Below are positions 43,532-52,581 of a stretch of DNA of 64,000 nucleotides, in pieces. The notes under the pieces were generated by a model. That model had not been told where the DNA came from and searched no databases. It was given only the letters and a program-made list of their open reading frames with translations. Location of the stretch: the NCBI RefSeq assembly GCF_014649495.1, contig NZ_BMTD01000025.1, forward strand, positions 41,783 through 105,782. The letters run 5' to 3'. The position numbers and the translations under genes are program-made. Each line of letters opens with the position of its first letter. Positions within the stretch are counted from its first letter, which is position 1. Source of the stretch: Streptomyces filipinensis. Its GTDB lineage: Bacteria > Actinomycetota > Actinomycetes > Streptomycetales > Streptomycetaceae.

Positions 43532-44557
43532 CTACAGAACGCACTCCGCCTCGTCGTAGCGCTCCACGGGAACGGTCTTCAGGGTCTCCACGGCCTCCGC
43601 CAGCGACACCATCACGATGTCGGTCCCGCGCAGCGCCGTCATCCTCCCGAACTCACCGCGGTGCACGGCCTCCACCGCGTGCCACCCGAAGCGGGTCGCC
43701 AGCACCCGGTCGTAGGCGGTCGGCGTGCCGCCCCGCTGGACATGCCCGAGGATGACCGGCCGCGCCTCCTTGCCGAGCCGGTGCTCCAGCTCGACGGAGA
43801 GCTGCCGGGCGATGCCGGCGAAGCGTTCGTGGCCGTAGATGTCCTTGCCGCCCTCGTCGAAGTCCATCGTGCCGGCCTTCGGCTTGGCCCCTTCGGCCGC
43901 GACCACGATCGCGAACCGCTTGCCCGCGTCGAATCGCTCACCGACCCGCGCCGTCAACTCGTCGATGTCGAAGGGACGTTCCGGGACGACGATGGCGTGG
44001 GCGCCGGCCGCCATGCCGGAGTGCAGCGCGATCCACCCGGTGTGCCGGCCCATGACCTCCACGATCAGCACCCGCTGGTGCGACTCGGCGGTGGTCTTCA
44101 GCCGGTCCAGCGCCTCGGTCGCCACGGTGACGGCCGTGTCGAAGCCGAAGGTGACGTCCGTGACGGCGATGTCGTTGTCGATGGTCTTGGGCACACCCAC
44201 GATCGGCAGCCCGTTGTCCGACAGCAGCCGGGCCGCCTTCAGCGTGCCCTCACCGCCGATCGGGATGATCGCGTCCAGGCCGAGCTCCTGGACATGGCCC
44301 TTGGCCCGCTCCACGCCGTCGCGCAGGTGCTCCGGGCGGACCCGGGAGGAGCCGAGGATGGTGCCGCCGCGGGCCAGGATGCCGCCGACGGCGTCGAGGT
44401 CGAGCTTGAGATAGTCGCACTCCAGGAGGCCCTTCCAGCCGTCCCGGAAACCGATGACCTCGTCGCCGTGGTCGGCGACGGCACGGTGCACGACGGACCG
44501 GATGACGGCGTTCAGGCCGGGGCAGTCGCCGCCGGACGTGAGGACACCAATGCGCAT
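43532..44557 (-). CDS. pfkA: 6-phosphofructokinase, ATP-type
   Basis: 341 residues, glycolytic. Gly-rich start VLTSGGDCPGLNAV, the nucleotide site GGEGTLKA with Gly104 (the PPi-dependent form has Asp here), PKTIDNDI catalytic loop near 123, VMGRHTGWIALH near 170 and GHVQRGGTPTAYDR near 265. Gly104 indicates an ATP-dependent enzyme. It is one of several pfkA paralogues in streptomycetes. A perfect inverted repeat lies 17 bp upstream. Confidence 0.95.
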   Translation of the reverse strand: MRIGVLTSGGDCPGLNAVIRSVVHRAVADHGDEVIGFRDGWKGLLECDYLKLDLDAVGGILARGGTILGSSRVRPEHLRDGVERAKGHVQELGLDAIIPIGGEGTLKAARLLSDNGLPIVGVPKTIDNDIAVTDVTFGFDTAVTVATEALDRLKTTAESHQRVLIVEVMGRHTGWIALHSGMAAGAHAIVVPERPFDIDELTARVGERFDAGKRFAIVVAAEGAKPKAGTMDFDEGGKDIYGHERFAGIARQLSVELEHRLGKEARPVILGHVQRGGTPTAYDRVLATRFGWHAVEAVHRGEFGRMTALRGTDIVMVSLAEAVETLKTVPVERYDEAECVL

Positions 44558-44573
44558 AGCCCGAATACCTTCT

Positions 44574-44603
44574 CAACGTGGGCCGGGTAACCGGACCACG
44601 TTG
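44574..44603. promoter_or_regulatory. Operator-like dyad upstream of pfkA
   Basis: CAACGTGG (44574-44581) and CCACGTTG (44596-44603) are perfect 8-bp arms around 14 bp. It sits at the ribosome-site/promoter edge of pfkA (start 44557). Candidate binding site for a sugar regulator. Confidence 0.5.
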
Positions 44604-44737
44604 TCCGGCGGATTCCCGGCCACCCTACCGGCGTGAGGGGGTGGCTCCGTAGCGGGCGTCCGCCTGCTGGACGCGCCCGCACATGTGAGCGGACGGCCTG
44701 TCAGGCGGGCCCACTACGAGCCTGCCGGGATGCGCTG

Positions 44738-44759
44738 AAGTGTCGCTGGAGCGACGCTT
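44738..44759 (-). terminator. Terminator-like hairpin overlapping the gatD stop
   Basis: AAGTGTCGCT (44738-44747) and AGCGACGCTT (44750-44759) pair as 10-bp arms with one mismatch and a 2-nt centre. The right arm overlaps the TAA stop of gatD (44758-44760), so it probably ends the murT-gatD transcript. Confidence 0.55.
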
Positions 44760-45486
44760 ACGCGGGCTGCTGGGCGGCCGAGATGCGCTCGTTGCGGAGC
44801 GCCTCGTACCAGCGGTCGTCGACCGGCGGCAGCGCGTTGACGTCGAGCGCCAGCTTCAGCAGCAGGTCCGCGATCTGCGGGTTGCGGGCGAGGACCGGCC
44901 CGTGCATGTAGGTACCGAAGACGGTCCCGTTGTACGCGCCCTCCGTGCCGTCCCCGGTGCCGTTGCCGTTGCCGACCTTCACGTGGGCGAAGGGGCGGGC
45001 GGTCGGGCCGACGTGGGTGACGCCCTGGTGGTTCTCGAAACCGGTCAGCTGCGGCAGCCCGAGCTGCGGGTCGACGTCGGCGAGCACGTCACCGACGCAG
45101 CGCTCGCCCTCGCCGCGCACCGAGACCACGTCGAGCAGGCCGAGGCCCGGTTCGCGCTGGCCGAGGTCGTTCACGAACTCGTGGCCGAGGATCTGGTAGC
45201 CGGCGCACACGGAGAAGACGATCGCGCCGTTCTGCACCGCACGCTGCAGATGCCCGTCGCGGCGCAGCCGCTCGGCGGCGAGCCGCTGGGGACGGTCCTC
45301 GCCGCCACCGATCAGGTAGATGTCGCCGGAGGTCGGGATCGGCTGGTCGCTGCGCACGTCGAGCCGCGCCACGTCCAGGCCGCGCTGCCGCGCCCGGCGC
45401 TCCACGACGAGGGCGTTGCCCTGGTCGCCGTAGGTGCTCAGCAGGTCCGGGTAGATCCACACCAGCCGCAGTTGGTTGTCGCTCAT
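44758..45486 (-). CDS. gatD: Lipid II isoglutaminyl synthase, glutaminase subunit GatD
   Basis: 242 residues of class I glutamine amidotransferase fold. Nucleophile Cys in VFSVCAGYQILG near 95, His in TYMHGPVLARNP near 193. With MurT it amidates the alpha-carboxyl of D-Glu in lipid II, needed for crosslinking. It follows murT after 21 nt on the same strand. Confidence 0.95.
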   Translation of the reverse strand: MSDNQLRLVWIYPDLLSTYGDQGNALVVERRARQRGLDVARLDVRSDQPIPTSGDIYLIGGGEDRPQRLAAERLRRDGHLQRAVQNGAIVFSVCAGYQILGHEFVNDLGQREPGLGLLDVVSVRGEGERCVGDVLADVDPQLGLPQLTGFENHQGVTHVGPTARPFAHVKVGNGNGTGDGTEGAYNGTVFGTYMHGPVLARNPQIADLLLKLALDVNALPPVDDRWYEALRNERISAAQQPA

Positions 45487-45507
45487 GAGGTGATCGCCCT
45501 TCGAAGA

Positions 45508-46746
45508 TCAGTTGCCGACGCGACGGCGCAGGTCCTGGAACGCGGTGTAGTTCGCGATGACCTCGACACGGCCCGGCGGGCACATCTGCACGGCCTGGTC
45601 GAGGTCCTCGCAGACCTGGAAGTGCTGGTTCGCGACCTCCAGGCGGACAGCGAGGTCCAGCTTCCGGTCGCCGATGACGAAGATCGGGTGGCCGGTCAGC
45701 CGGGTGTAGTCGACGTCCCACAGCCAGGAGGTGTCGGTGCCGTCGGCCCCACGGGCGTTCACGGACAGGATCACCGGCGCGGGCGGCGGGTCGATCAGCG
45801 AGAACGTCTCCAGCCAGCCGGCCGGGTTCTTCGCCAGCAGCAGCCGCAGATCACGGTTCTGGAACTGGACGACGTCGTAGCGACCGGCCACGGCCTGCAC
45901 CTGGTACATCCGCTCCAGGGCGACCTGGGGCGGCACGCCGAACACGGCCGCGACGGCCGCGGAGCTGGCCGCGTTCGCCTTGTTGGCGCGGCCCGGCAGC
46001 TGCAGGTGGATCGGCCAGGCGGACCCGTGCGGGTCCAGTACATGGTCCCCGGACAGCGCCCAGGTCGGCGTGGGCCGCCGGAACCCGCACTCGCCGCAGA
46101 ACCAGTCGTCGCCCGGGCGCTGCATCACGCCACCGCACGACGGGCAGGACCAGGCGTCCTCCTGCCACATCTGCCCGGCCGCGACCCAGACCACGTTCGG
46201 CGAGGAGGACGCGGCCCACACCACCAGCGGGTCGTCACAGTTGGCGACCACGAAGGCCTTGGTCCCGGCCAGACCCTCACGCCAGTTCTCGGCGAGCATC
46301 CGGGTCTCGGCGGCCCGGTCGAGCTGGTCGCGGGAGAGGTTGAGCAGGGCGATGCACTTGGGATCCGTGTCCCGCGCCACGCCGGCCAGGTACTTCTCGT
46401 CGACCTCGATGACACCGAACTTCGCGTCCGAGCCGCCCGCGAGCGCGGAGGTGATACCGGCCGGCATGTTGGCGCCGAGCGCGTTGGACACGACCGGACC
46501 CGCGGCGCGCAGCGCCTCCGCGATCAGCCGGGTGGTCGTCGTCTTGCCGTTGGTGGCGGAGACCAGGACGACGTCCAGGTTCTGGGCGAGCCGTGCGAGC
46601 AGATCGGGGTCGAGCTTCAGCGCGACCCGGCCACCGATCACCGACCCGCTGCCGCGCCCCGCTGCGCGTGATGCCGCAGCGACCGCCTTACCCGCGGTCA
46701 CGGCCAGCTTGGCCCGCGGCGAGAGCGGGTCCGAGTTGCCTGCCAT
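45508..46746 (-). CDS. murT: Lipid II isoglutaminyl synthase, Mur-ligase subunit MurT
   Basis: 412 residues. ATP site VSATNGKTTTTRLI near 61, Mur-ligase middle domain and a zinc ribbon CPSCGG...CGECG near 200-218, as in actinobacterial MurT, then the DUF1727 C-terminal domain. Acts with GatD. Operon murT-gatD. Confidence 0.95.
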   Translation of the reverse strand: MAGNSDPLSPRAKLAVTAGKAVAAASRAAGRGSGSVIGGRVALKLDPDLLARLAQNLDVVLVSATNGKTTTTRLIAEALRAAGPVVSNALGANMPAGITSALAGGSDAKFGVIEVDEKYLAGVARDTDPKCIALLNLSRDQLDRAAETRMLAENWREGLAGTKAFVVANCDDPLVVWAASSSPNVVWVAAGQMWQEDAWSCPSCGGVMQRPGDDWFCGECGFRRPTPTWALSGDHVLDPHGSAWPIHLQLPGRANKANAASSAAVAAVFGVPPQVALERMYQVQAVAGRYDVVQFQNRDLRLLLAKNPAGWLETFSLIDPPPAPVILSVNARGADGTDTSWLWDVDYTRLTGHPIFVIGDRKLDLAVRLEVANQHFQVCEDLDQAVQMCPPGRVEVIANYTAFQDLRRRVGN

Positions 46747-46898
46747 CAGTTCTCGATCCTCCTTGCGTACGCGCCGCGCCTGGGGCCATCCGGCAACGTG
46801 GTGTGGACCTGAAGCCTATCGAGATCCATTCGCACACCCGAATCCCGGCCCACACCTGTGCGGCGGGCATGAGCTGAAGGAACCGTACCCTTGCCGCT

Positions 46899-47453
46899 AT
46901 GCGACACGGCACGATCCCGGGCGCCCACGGGCGAGTCCGGCCTCTTTCCCTGCTCGGCGACGCACCGCTGCGCGAGCAATGCCGGGAAGTCACCGACTTC
47001 GGCCCCGATCTGGCGGTGCTCGTGGAGGACTTGTTCGCCACGATGTACGCGGCCCAGGGGGTGGGGCTGGCGGCGAACCAGATCGGAGTGGGACTGCGGG
47101 TGTTCGTGTTCGACTGCCCAGACGACGACGATGTCCGTCATCTCGGACATGTCGTGAATCCGCGTCTGGTGGAGACGGACGGGTTGGTCCTGCGGGGGCC
47201 CGAGGGCTGTCTGTCCCTGCCGGGGCTGGAGGCGGGCACGGAACGGTTCGACCACGCGGTGGTCGAGGGATTCACGGTGACCGGAGAGCCGGTCACCGTG
47301 CACGGCACGGGCTTCTTCGCCAGGTGCCTGCAGCACGAGTGCGACCACCTGGAGGGCCGGGTGTACGCGGACCACCTTGCGGGCTGGCGGAAGCGGAGAC
47401 TGGCCAGGCAGATCAAGCGGGCTCCATGGCGCCGGGCGAGTGGTCCCGCCTGA
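46899..47453 (+). CDS. def: Peptide deformylase
   Basis: 184 residues. The three motifs GVGLAANQIG (near 55), EGCLSLPG (near 103) and QHECDHLEG (near 145) with the metal-binding Cys and His pair are intact. It removes the formyl group from new polypeptides. Monocistronic, converging on TetR across repeat copy C. Confidence 0.95.
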   Translation: MRHGTIPGAHGRVRPLSLLGDAPLREQCREVTDFGPDLAVLVEDLFATMYAAQGVGLAANQIGVGLRVFVFDCPDDDDVRHLGHVVNPRLVETDGLVLRGPEGCLSLPGLEAGTERFDHAVVEGFTVTGEPVTVHGTGFFARCLQHECDHLEGRVYADHLAGWRKRRLARQIKRAPWRRASGPA

Positions 47454-47454
47454 A

Positions 47455-47525
47455 GGGCCGCGGAGCCGTATCGACATGCGGCTCCGCCGGGTGGGCGCGA
47501 CCAGCTCCCACGCGCCCGCAGTCGA
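47455..47525. repeat. Dispersed 3'-flanking intergenic repeat, copy C
   Basis: Between convergent def (stop 47453) and TetR (stop 47536). ATCGACATGCGGCTCCGCCG then GTGGGCGCGACCAGC is the cleanest copy and probably close to the ancestral core. It shares the hairpin and GGGCGCG segment with copies A and B. Confidence 0.65.
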
Positions 47526-47535
47526 GCGGCGGCCG

Positions 47536-48180
47536 TCAGAACCCCGGGCCGCCCATCCTGTCCCCCGCGGCCGCAAGCCGCCCCCACAACAGATCGGCGA
47601 GAGACCGCACCAACTCGGCCCGGGAGCAAGGCCGTTCCCCCAGCCACCAGTCGCCCGCCGCGTGCATCATCCCGACGATCCCGTGCCCCCACACCCGGGC
47701 GAGCTGCTGACTCCCCGGCCCCAGGTCCACCCGCTCCTCGATGACCTGGGCCAGCTCCTCGCCCATCCGCCGAAGCAGCGGAGCGCTGTGCTTGCCGACG
47801 TCGAAGCCCTGGTCGCCCCCGGCGCTGCCCTCCGCGGGATGCATCAGGAACCGGTAGACCTGAGGCCTGGCCTCGATCGCCGCGAGGTACGTGTCCAGCG
47901 TGGACTCGACCCGCTCGCGCCGGTCGGCCGGAGCGTCCAGCGCCGCCCGCAGTGAGTCGAGCAGCGCGTCCGTGTGCCGCTTGGCCAAAGCCGCGTAAAG
48001 GCCGCCCTTGTCGCCGAAGTGGCGATAAAGGATCGGCTTCGTGATTCCCGCCTCCGCCGCGATCGCGTTCATCGACGCCTGCGGGCCGTCGCGCAGCACC
48101 ACCCGGTCGGCGGCCTCCAGCAGCTCGCGCCGGCGGCGGTCGGCGGACCGCTGCTGATCGGTCCGCTGTGTGGTGTCCAT
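47536..48180 (-). CDS. TetR-family transcriptional repressor
   Basis: 214 residues. The N-terminal HTH (RRRELLEAADRVVLRDGPQA, ITKPILYRHFGDKGGLYAAL) and a C-terminal TetR_C-type ligand domain. Divergent from the acyl-CoA dehydrogenase at 48351 with dyads between them, so it probably represses that gene and itself in response to an acyl-CoA. Confidence 0.94.
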   Translation of the reverse strand: MDTTQRTDQQRSADRRRRELLEAADRVVLRDGPQASMNAIAAEAGITKPILYRHFGDKGGLYAALAKRHTDALLDSLRAALDAPADRRERVESTLDTYLAAIEARPQVYRFLMHPAEGSAGGDQGFDVGKHSAPLLRRMGEELAQVIEERVDLGPGSQQLARVWGHGIVGMMHAAGDWWLGERPCSRAELVRSLADLLWGRLAAAGDRMGGPGF

Positions 48181-48287
48181 GTGCTCTCCCCACCCGTGCT
48201 GATTCGGTGACGCCTGCGCAAACTAACACTGACTGTGCCCCTGACATCGAACGGGATGCCGGGACGTCCTCGCAGGTTGACTTTTCC

Positions 48288-48326
48288 TACCCGTCGGTAA
48301 CAGACTCGGGTTACCGCTAGTAACAT
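48288..48326. promoter_or_regulatory. TetR operator region upstream of acyl-CoA dehydrogenase
   Basis: CGGTAAC (48295-48301) and GTTACCG (48310-48316) are perfect 7-bp arms with an 8-bp spacer. The overlapping half-palindromes TACC-CGTC-GGTA (48288-48299 region) and TTAC-CGCTA-GTAA also fit. They lie between TetR (start 48180) and ACAD (start 48351), nearer the dehydrogenase. Confidence 0.65.
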
Positions 48327-48350
48327 CGCATTGCCGCCGCTGGAGGGGAC

Positions 48351-49580
48351 ATGGCCGAGTTCACCATGGAGCTGAACGACGAACAGAAGGAAGTCCGGGA
48401 CTGGCTCCATGGCTTCGCCGCCGACGTGATCCGCCCCGCGGCCGCCGAGTGGGACGAGCGCGAGGAGACTCCCTGGCCGGTCATCCAGGAGGCCGCGAAG
48501 GTCGGCATCTACTCCCTCGACTTCTACGCGCAGCAGTACTTCGACCCCACCGGCCTCGGTATCCCGATGGCCATGGAGGAGCTCTTCTGGGGCGATGCGG
48601 GCATCGCCCTCTCCATTGTGGGCACCGGTCTCGCCGCCGTGGGCGTTCTCGCCAACGGAACCGAGGAACAGATCGGCACCTGGATCCCGCAGATGTACGG
48701 CGACCAGAACGATGTCAAGGTCGCCGCGTTCTGCTCCTCCGAGCCCGACGCCGGCTCGGACGTCGCCTCCCTGCGCACGCGCGCCGTGTACGACGAGGCC
48801 AAGGACGAGTGGGTGATCAACGGCACGAAGACCTGGGCGACCAACGGCGGCATCGCCAACGTCCACGTCGTCGTCGCGAGCGTCGATCCGGAAGTGGGCT
48901 CCAAGGGGCACGCCTCCTTCATCGTCCCGCCGGGCACGCCGGGCCTGTCCCAGGGCCAGAAGTTCAAGAAGCACGGCATCCGCGCCTCGCACACCGCCGA
49001 GGTCGTCCTCGACAACGTCCGCGTCCCCGGCTCCTGCCTGCTCGGCGGCAAGGAGAAGCTGGACGAGCGGCTCGCGCGGGCCCGCGAGAAGGCGAAGGCG
49101 GCCGGAGGCGACCGGGTGAAGAACGCGGCGATGGCCACGTTCGAGGCGTCCCGCCCCGCCGTCGGCGCGATGGCGGTCGGCACCGCCCGGGCCGCGTACG
49201 AGGTCGCCCTCGACTACGCCAGGACCCGGGAGCAGTTCGGGCGGCCGATCATCGACAACCAGGGGGTGGCCTTCCAGCTCGCGGACATGCGGACGCAGAT
49301 CGACGCGGCCCGGCTGCTCGTGTGGCGGGCGTCCTGGATGGCGGTCAACGGCAAGCCGTTCACCGCCGCCGAGGGGTCGATGTCGAAGCTGTTCGCGAGT
49401 GAGACGGCGAAGAAGGTGACCGCGCAGGCGATCCAGATCCTGGGCGGCAACGGGTACACCCGTGAGTACCCGGTCGAGCGGATGCACCGGGACAGCGCGA
49501 TCTACACGATCTTCGAGGGGACGAGCGAGATCCAGCGGCTCGTCATCGCGCGGACCCTGGCCGGGATGCCGATCCGGTAG
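48351..49580 (+). CDS. Acyl-CoA dehydrogenase
   Basis: 409 residues with the three ACAD domains: helical N-domain (about 1-120), beta middle domain (FCSSEPDAGSDVASLRTRAV near 128, WVINGTKTWATNGG) and the C-terminal bundle (REQFGRPIIDNQGVAFQLAD near 285; GGNGYTREYPVERMHRDS with the catalytic region and IYTIFEGTSEIQRLVIAR at the end). FAD-dependent first step of fatty-acid or branched acyl-CoA oxidation. GGAGGGG precedes ATG 48351. Its stop is 6 nt from the convergent cupin gene's stop. Confidence 0.94.
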   Translation: MAEFTMELNDEQKEVRDWLHGFAADVIRPAAAEWDEREETPWPVIQEAAKVGIYSLDFYAQQYFDPTGLGIPMAMEELFWGDAGIALSIVGTGLAAVGVLANGTEEQIGTWIPQMYGDQNDVKVAAFCSSEPDAGSDVASLRTRAVYDEAKDEWVINGTKTWATNGGIANVHVVVASVDPEVGSKGHASFIVPPGTPGLSQGQKFKKHGIRASHTAEVVLDNVRVPGSCLLGGKEKLDERLARAREKAKAAGGDRVKNAAMATFEASRPAVGAMAVGTARAAYEVALDYARTREQFGRPIIDNQGVAFQLADMRTQIDAARLLVWRASWMAVNGKPFTAAEGSMSKLFASETAKKVTAQAIQILGGNGYTREYPVERMHRDSAIYTIFEGTSEIQRLVIARTLAGMPIR

Positions 49581-49586
49581 GGACAC

Positions 49587-50108
49587 TCACCGGTGTCTGA
49601 GAGGCGTGAGTTGCTCGATGTCGTACTTCGCCCTCAGCGCCTCGATGGCCTCATGGTCCGGCGGGCCGCCGGTGCCCAGGATCTCCAGCAGCTCCTCGAA
49701 GTAGCGTTCGTGATCCGGGGGCGGAGACGCCTGGAAGAACATCTTCGCCGGCGTGTCCATGGGGTTCGCGAACGCGTGCGGACATCCCGGAGGTACGACG
49801 ATGACCGTGCCGGGCGTCGCCCGGACCACCCGGCCGCCCGAACTCGACTCCCACTTCTGCCAGTTGTCGGGTGTGCGGATGCGCGGCTCGAAGGCGAGCA
49901 CGTCCAGCTCGCCTTCGAGGACGTAGAACAACTCCTCGCTGCGCGTGTGCACATGGGCGCCCACGTCGAAGCCCGGCGGGACCTCCACCTCGAAGGTGGA
50001 GGCGATCCGCGAGTGGGTGCCGGTGACCTTGAACGTCACACGCTGGGCCGGTGTCGCCACGACCCGGCCGTGGCCCGGCGGCACGAGCAGTCCCTCGGTC
50101 TGCGTCAT
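49587..50108 (-). CDS. momA: MomA-like cupin quinone-forming monooxygenase
   Basis: 173 residues, one cupin domain. Metal-site residues lie in GAHVHTRSEELFYVLEGELD (H-x-H...E) and VPPGCPHAFANP. It is the last gene of rppA-P450-momA; in Streptomyces a cupin in this position (MomA, relative of WhiE ORFII) oxidises tetrahydroxynaphthalene to flaviolin. Function is from homology and position. The ATG lies 7 nt after the P450 stop. Confidence 0.85.
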   Translation of the reverse strand: MTQTEGLLVPPGHGRVVATPAQRVTFKVTGTHSRIASTFEVEVPPGFDVGAHVHTRSEELFYVLEGELDVLAFEPRIRTPDNWQKWESSSGGRVVRATPGTVIVVPPGCPHAFANPMDTPAKMFFQASPPPDHERYFEELLEILGTGGPPDHEAIEALRAKYDIEQLTPLRHR

Positions 50109-50115
50109 CGGTGGC

Positions 50116-51333
50116 TCACCAGGTCACCGGCAGGGCCTCGGGACCCCGGATCAGCGCGCCCTTCCTGAAGGGCACCTGCTCCGGCGGTACCGCCAGCTTC
50201 AGGCCCGGAACCCGGTCCAGCAGGGTGTCGACCAGCAGCTCCGACTCCAGCCGGGCGAGCTGGCCGCCCGGGCAGTAGTGCGGGCCGAAACCGAAGGACA
50301 CATGCGGGTTCGGGCTGCGGGAGAAGTCGATGGTCTCCGGGTCCGGGAAGACGTCCGGGTCGCGGTTGGCGGCCAGGTAGGAGATGTAGACCGGGTCGCC
50401 CGCGCGGATGCGGTGCCCTCTGATCTCCACGTCCTCCAGCGCGATCCGGGACAGACCGACGGCGTTGCGGTGCGGGATGTAGCGCAGCAGTTCGTCGATG
50501 GCCCGAGGCCGGATCTCCGGCTCGTCGCGCAGCCGTTCGATCAGGTCGCGGCGGGTCAGCAGCAGGTAGAACATCTGCCCGCTGTTGTTGGTCACCGCCT
50601 CGCCGCCGATCTGGAGGAGGACGGCGAGACCGACGGCCTCCTCCAGGGTGACCTCGCCCCGGCCCACCGCGGCGCCGAGCAGCGAGGTGACGTCCTCGGC
50701 CGTGCTGTTCTCGCGCAGAGCGATGAGACCGGAGAAGTAGGCGCTCATCTCCCGCTTGGCCCTCTCGCTGACCTCCTTGCCGTTCGAGGAGGACAGGATG
50801 AGCTGGGTCCCGGTGTGCAGCGTGTGCCGGTCGCCGGGTGGGACGCCCATCAGCTCGCAGATCACCGCGATCGGGAACGGGCTGAGGACCGCGGTGGTGA
50901 GATCGGCGGGCGGCCCGTCCTGCAGCAGCTCGTCGACCAGCTCGTCCAGTACGGCGCGTGCCTTGTCCCGCACCCGTTCCACGCCCTTCGCGGTGAACGC
51001 GGCGGCCACCGCGCGGCGCAGCCGGGTGTGGTCGGGCGGGTCGAGGAAGCCGACCGCGCCGCGGTCCGGGATGAAGTGCGGGGCGAGCCGGGTGACCTGC
51101 TGGTTCATGACCGCCTCACGGCTGAAGCGCGGGTCGTTGGCCACCATGCGCACGTCGTCGTACCGGGTCACCAGCCAGGCCCAGCCCTCGCCGTTGGGCA
51201 GCTGCACGCGGGTGACCGGTCCCTCGCGCATCAGCTCGGTCAGCACCGGGTCGAAGTCCGCGCCGCTCAGGTCGAGCGCCGGCCACTGCCGTACGGGGGG
51301 CGGTGTCCCGGTGAGCGTGGTCTGCGCGGTCAT
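50116..51333 (-). CDS. Cytochrome P450, CYP158A family
   Basis: 405 residues. The ExxR motif is in IDELLRYIP, heme loop FGFGPHYCPGGQLAR with axial Cys. The I-helix reads IGGEAVTNN: Ala replaces the usual Thr, as described for CYP158A2 (Ala245), which couples flaviolin to colored dimers. ATG 51333 overlaps the rppA stop (ATGA). It likely couples flaviolin in the pigment pathway; assignment to a particular CYP158 form is by likeness. Confidence 0.92.
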   Translation of the reverse strand: MTAQTTLTGTPPPVRQWPALDLSGADFDPVLTELMREGPVTRVQLPNGEGWAWLVTRYDDVRMVANDPRFSREAVMNQQVTRLAPHFIPDRGAVGFLDPPDHTRLRRAVAAAFTAKGVERVRDKARAVLDELVDELLQDGPPADLTTAVLSPFPIAVICELMGVPPGDRHTLHTGTQLILSSSNGKEVSERAKREMSAYFSGLIALRENSTAEDVTSLLGAAVGRGEVTLEEAVGLAVLLQIGGEAVTNNSGQMFYLLLTRRDLIERLRDEPEIRPRAIDELLRYIPHRNAVGLSRIALEDVEIRGHRIRAGDPVYISYLAANRDPDVFPDPETIDFSRSPNPHVSFGFGPHYCPGGQLARLESELLVDTLLDRVPGLKLAVPPEQVPFRKGALIRGPEALPVTW

Positions 51334-52394
51334 CGCGCGTCTCCGCCCGCGTTGACCCAGCGGCCCACCGTCATCTCGGCGGTGATGCCGGGACCGAACC
51401 CGGCGAGCAGACCGCGCGCCCGGTCCTCGGCGCCGCCCTCGTCGAAGAGCCGGCGCAGCGCGTCCAGGACGACGGCGCTGGCGATGTTGCCGTACTCGGT
51501 CAGCGTGGCCCGGCTGAACCGGAAGGCGTGCGGCTCGACCTCCAGGAACTTGCTGAGGTCGTCGAGTATCCGGGGCCCGCCCGCGTGGATGATGTAGAAG
51601 TCCAGGTCGGACGCGTCCCAGCCGTGCAGCCCTGCCAGGTCCTTCAGCGCCGGGGCGAGTGGCTCCATGGTCGTGGGCACCCGCTTGTCCAGCAGGAAGT
51701 GGAAGCCGGTGGCCCGGACGTCGTACGCGATCCAGTCCTCCGTCTTCGGGATCAGGTAGGAGCCGTTGCGTTCCAGACGGACGCCCGTGCCGCCGTTCCC
51801 GCGGACCACGGCCGCGGCGATGCCGTCGCCGAACAGACCGTTGGAGAGCAGCGAGCCGACGCCGAGGTCGGTGGGCTGGTAGCACAGCGAGCAGAACTCG
51901 CAGGCCACGATGAGCGCGTTGGCGTTCGGGTAGGCCGAGCAGAAGTCGTGCGCCCGGTTGATCGCCGCACCGCCGGCCGCGCAGCCCAGCTGGGCCATGG
52001 GGAGCTGCCGGGTGGTGGAGTCGAAGTCCATCTCGTTGATCAGCCACGCCGTGAGCGAGGGCATCATGAAGCCCGTGCAGGAGACGTAGATGATCACGTC
52101 GATGTCGCTGGTGAGCAGCTCCGCGTCGTCCAGCGCCCGCTGGATCACCGCGGGGACCCGGGCCTTGGCCTCGGCCTCGTAGAGCTTGTTGCGCTCCTCG
52201 AAGCCCGGGTGCTTCAGCGTTTCCTCGATGGGCTGCACGATGTGCCGGGTCTTGACGCCCGTGTTCTCGATGAGGCGCAGCGCGAGTGGCAGTTGAGGGT
52301 GGTCCGCGTGGCGGGAGCGCGCCAGCTCCAGCGTCTCCTCCATCGTGATCACGTGCTCCGGGACCGACACCGAGGGTCTGCACAAAGTCGCCAT
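51330..52394 (-). CDS. rppA: Type III polyketide synthase RppA (1,3,6,8-tetrahydroxynaphthalene synthase)
   Basis: 354 residues. The catalytic Cys138 is in AQLGCAAGGAA, His in YIIHAGGPRIL, Asn in TEYGNIAS; the start MATLCRPSVSVPEHVITMEE and GFMMPSLTAW segment match S. griseus and S. coelicolor RppA. Condenses five malonyl-CoA to tetrahydroxynaphthalene. ATG 52394 was chosen as the conserved start; 52439 is an upstream in-frame alternative. First gene of the pigment operon. Confidence 0.96.
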   Translation of the reverse strand: MATLCRPSVSVPEHVITMEETLELARSRHADHPQLPLALRLIENTGVKTRHIVQPIEETLKHPGFEERNKLYEAEAKARVPAVIQRALDDAELLTSDIDVIIYVSCTGFMMPSLTAWLINEMDFDSTTRQLPMAQLGCAAGGAAINRAHDFCSAYPNANALIVACEFCSLCYQPTDLGVGSLLSNGLFGDGIAAAVVRGNGGTGVRLERNGSYLIPKTEDWIAYDVRATGFHFLLDKRVPTTMEPLAPALKDLAGLHGWDASDLDFYIIHAGGPRILDDLSKFLEVEPHAFRFSRATLTEYGNIASAVVLDALRRLFDEGGAEDRARGLLAGFGPGITAEMTVGRWVNAGGDAR

Positions 52395-52462
52395 GAACCG
52401 TCCCTGCTTTCCGATTTCCGGAGGGCCTTCGCCGCCCACCGGCCAGAAGGTGGTTCACCTCT

Positions 52463-52479
52463 GTGGGTGCTACACCCAC
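52463..52479. promoter_or_regulatory. Dyad upstream of rppA
   Basis: GTGGGTG-CTA-CACCCAC is a perfect inverted repeat in the region between rppA (start 52394) and the divergent gene at 52582; a smaller GGTG-GTT-CACC dyad adjoins it (about 52449-52459). Operator candidate for the pigment cluster. Confidence 0.5.
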
Positions 52480-52581
52480 CGTCACCCAGGAGGACGACTA
52501 TCTCGCGTTGGGTTACTCCGAATCGGGGACCCCGTGTCAGGCTCGAAGGGCGAATTCCACCGCCGGACGAGGGGAAAATCC

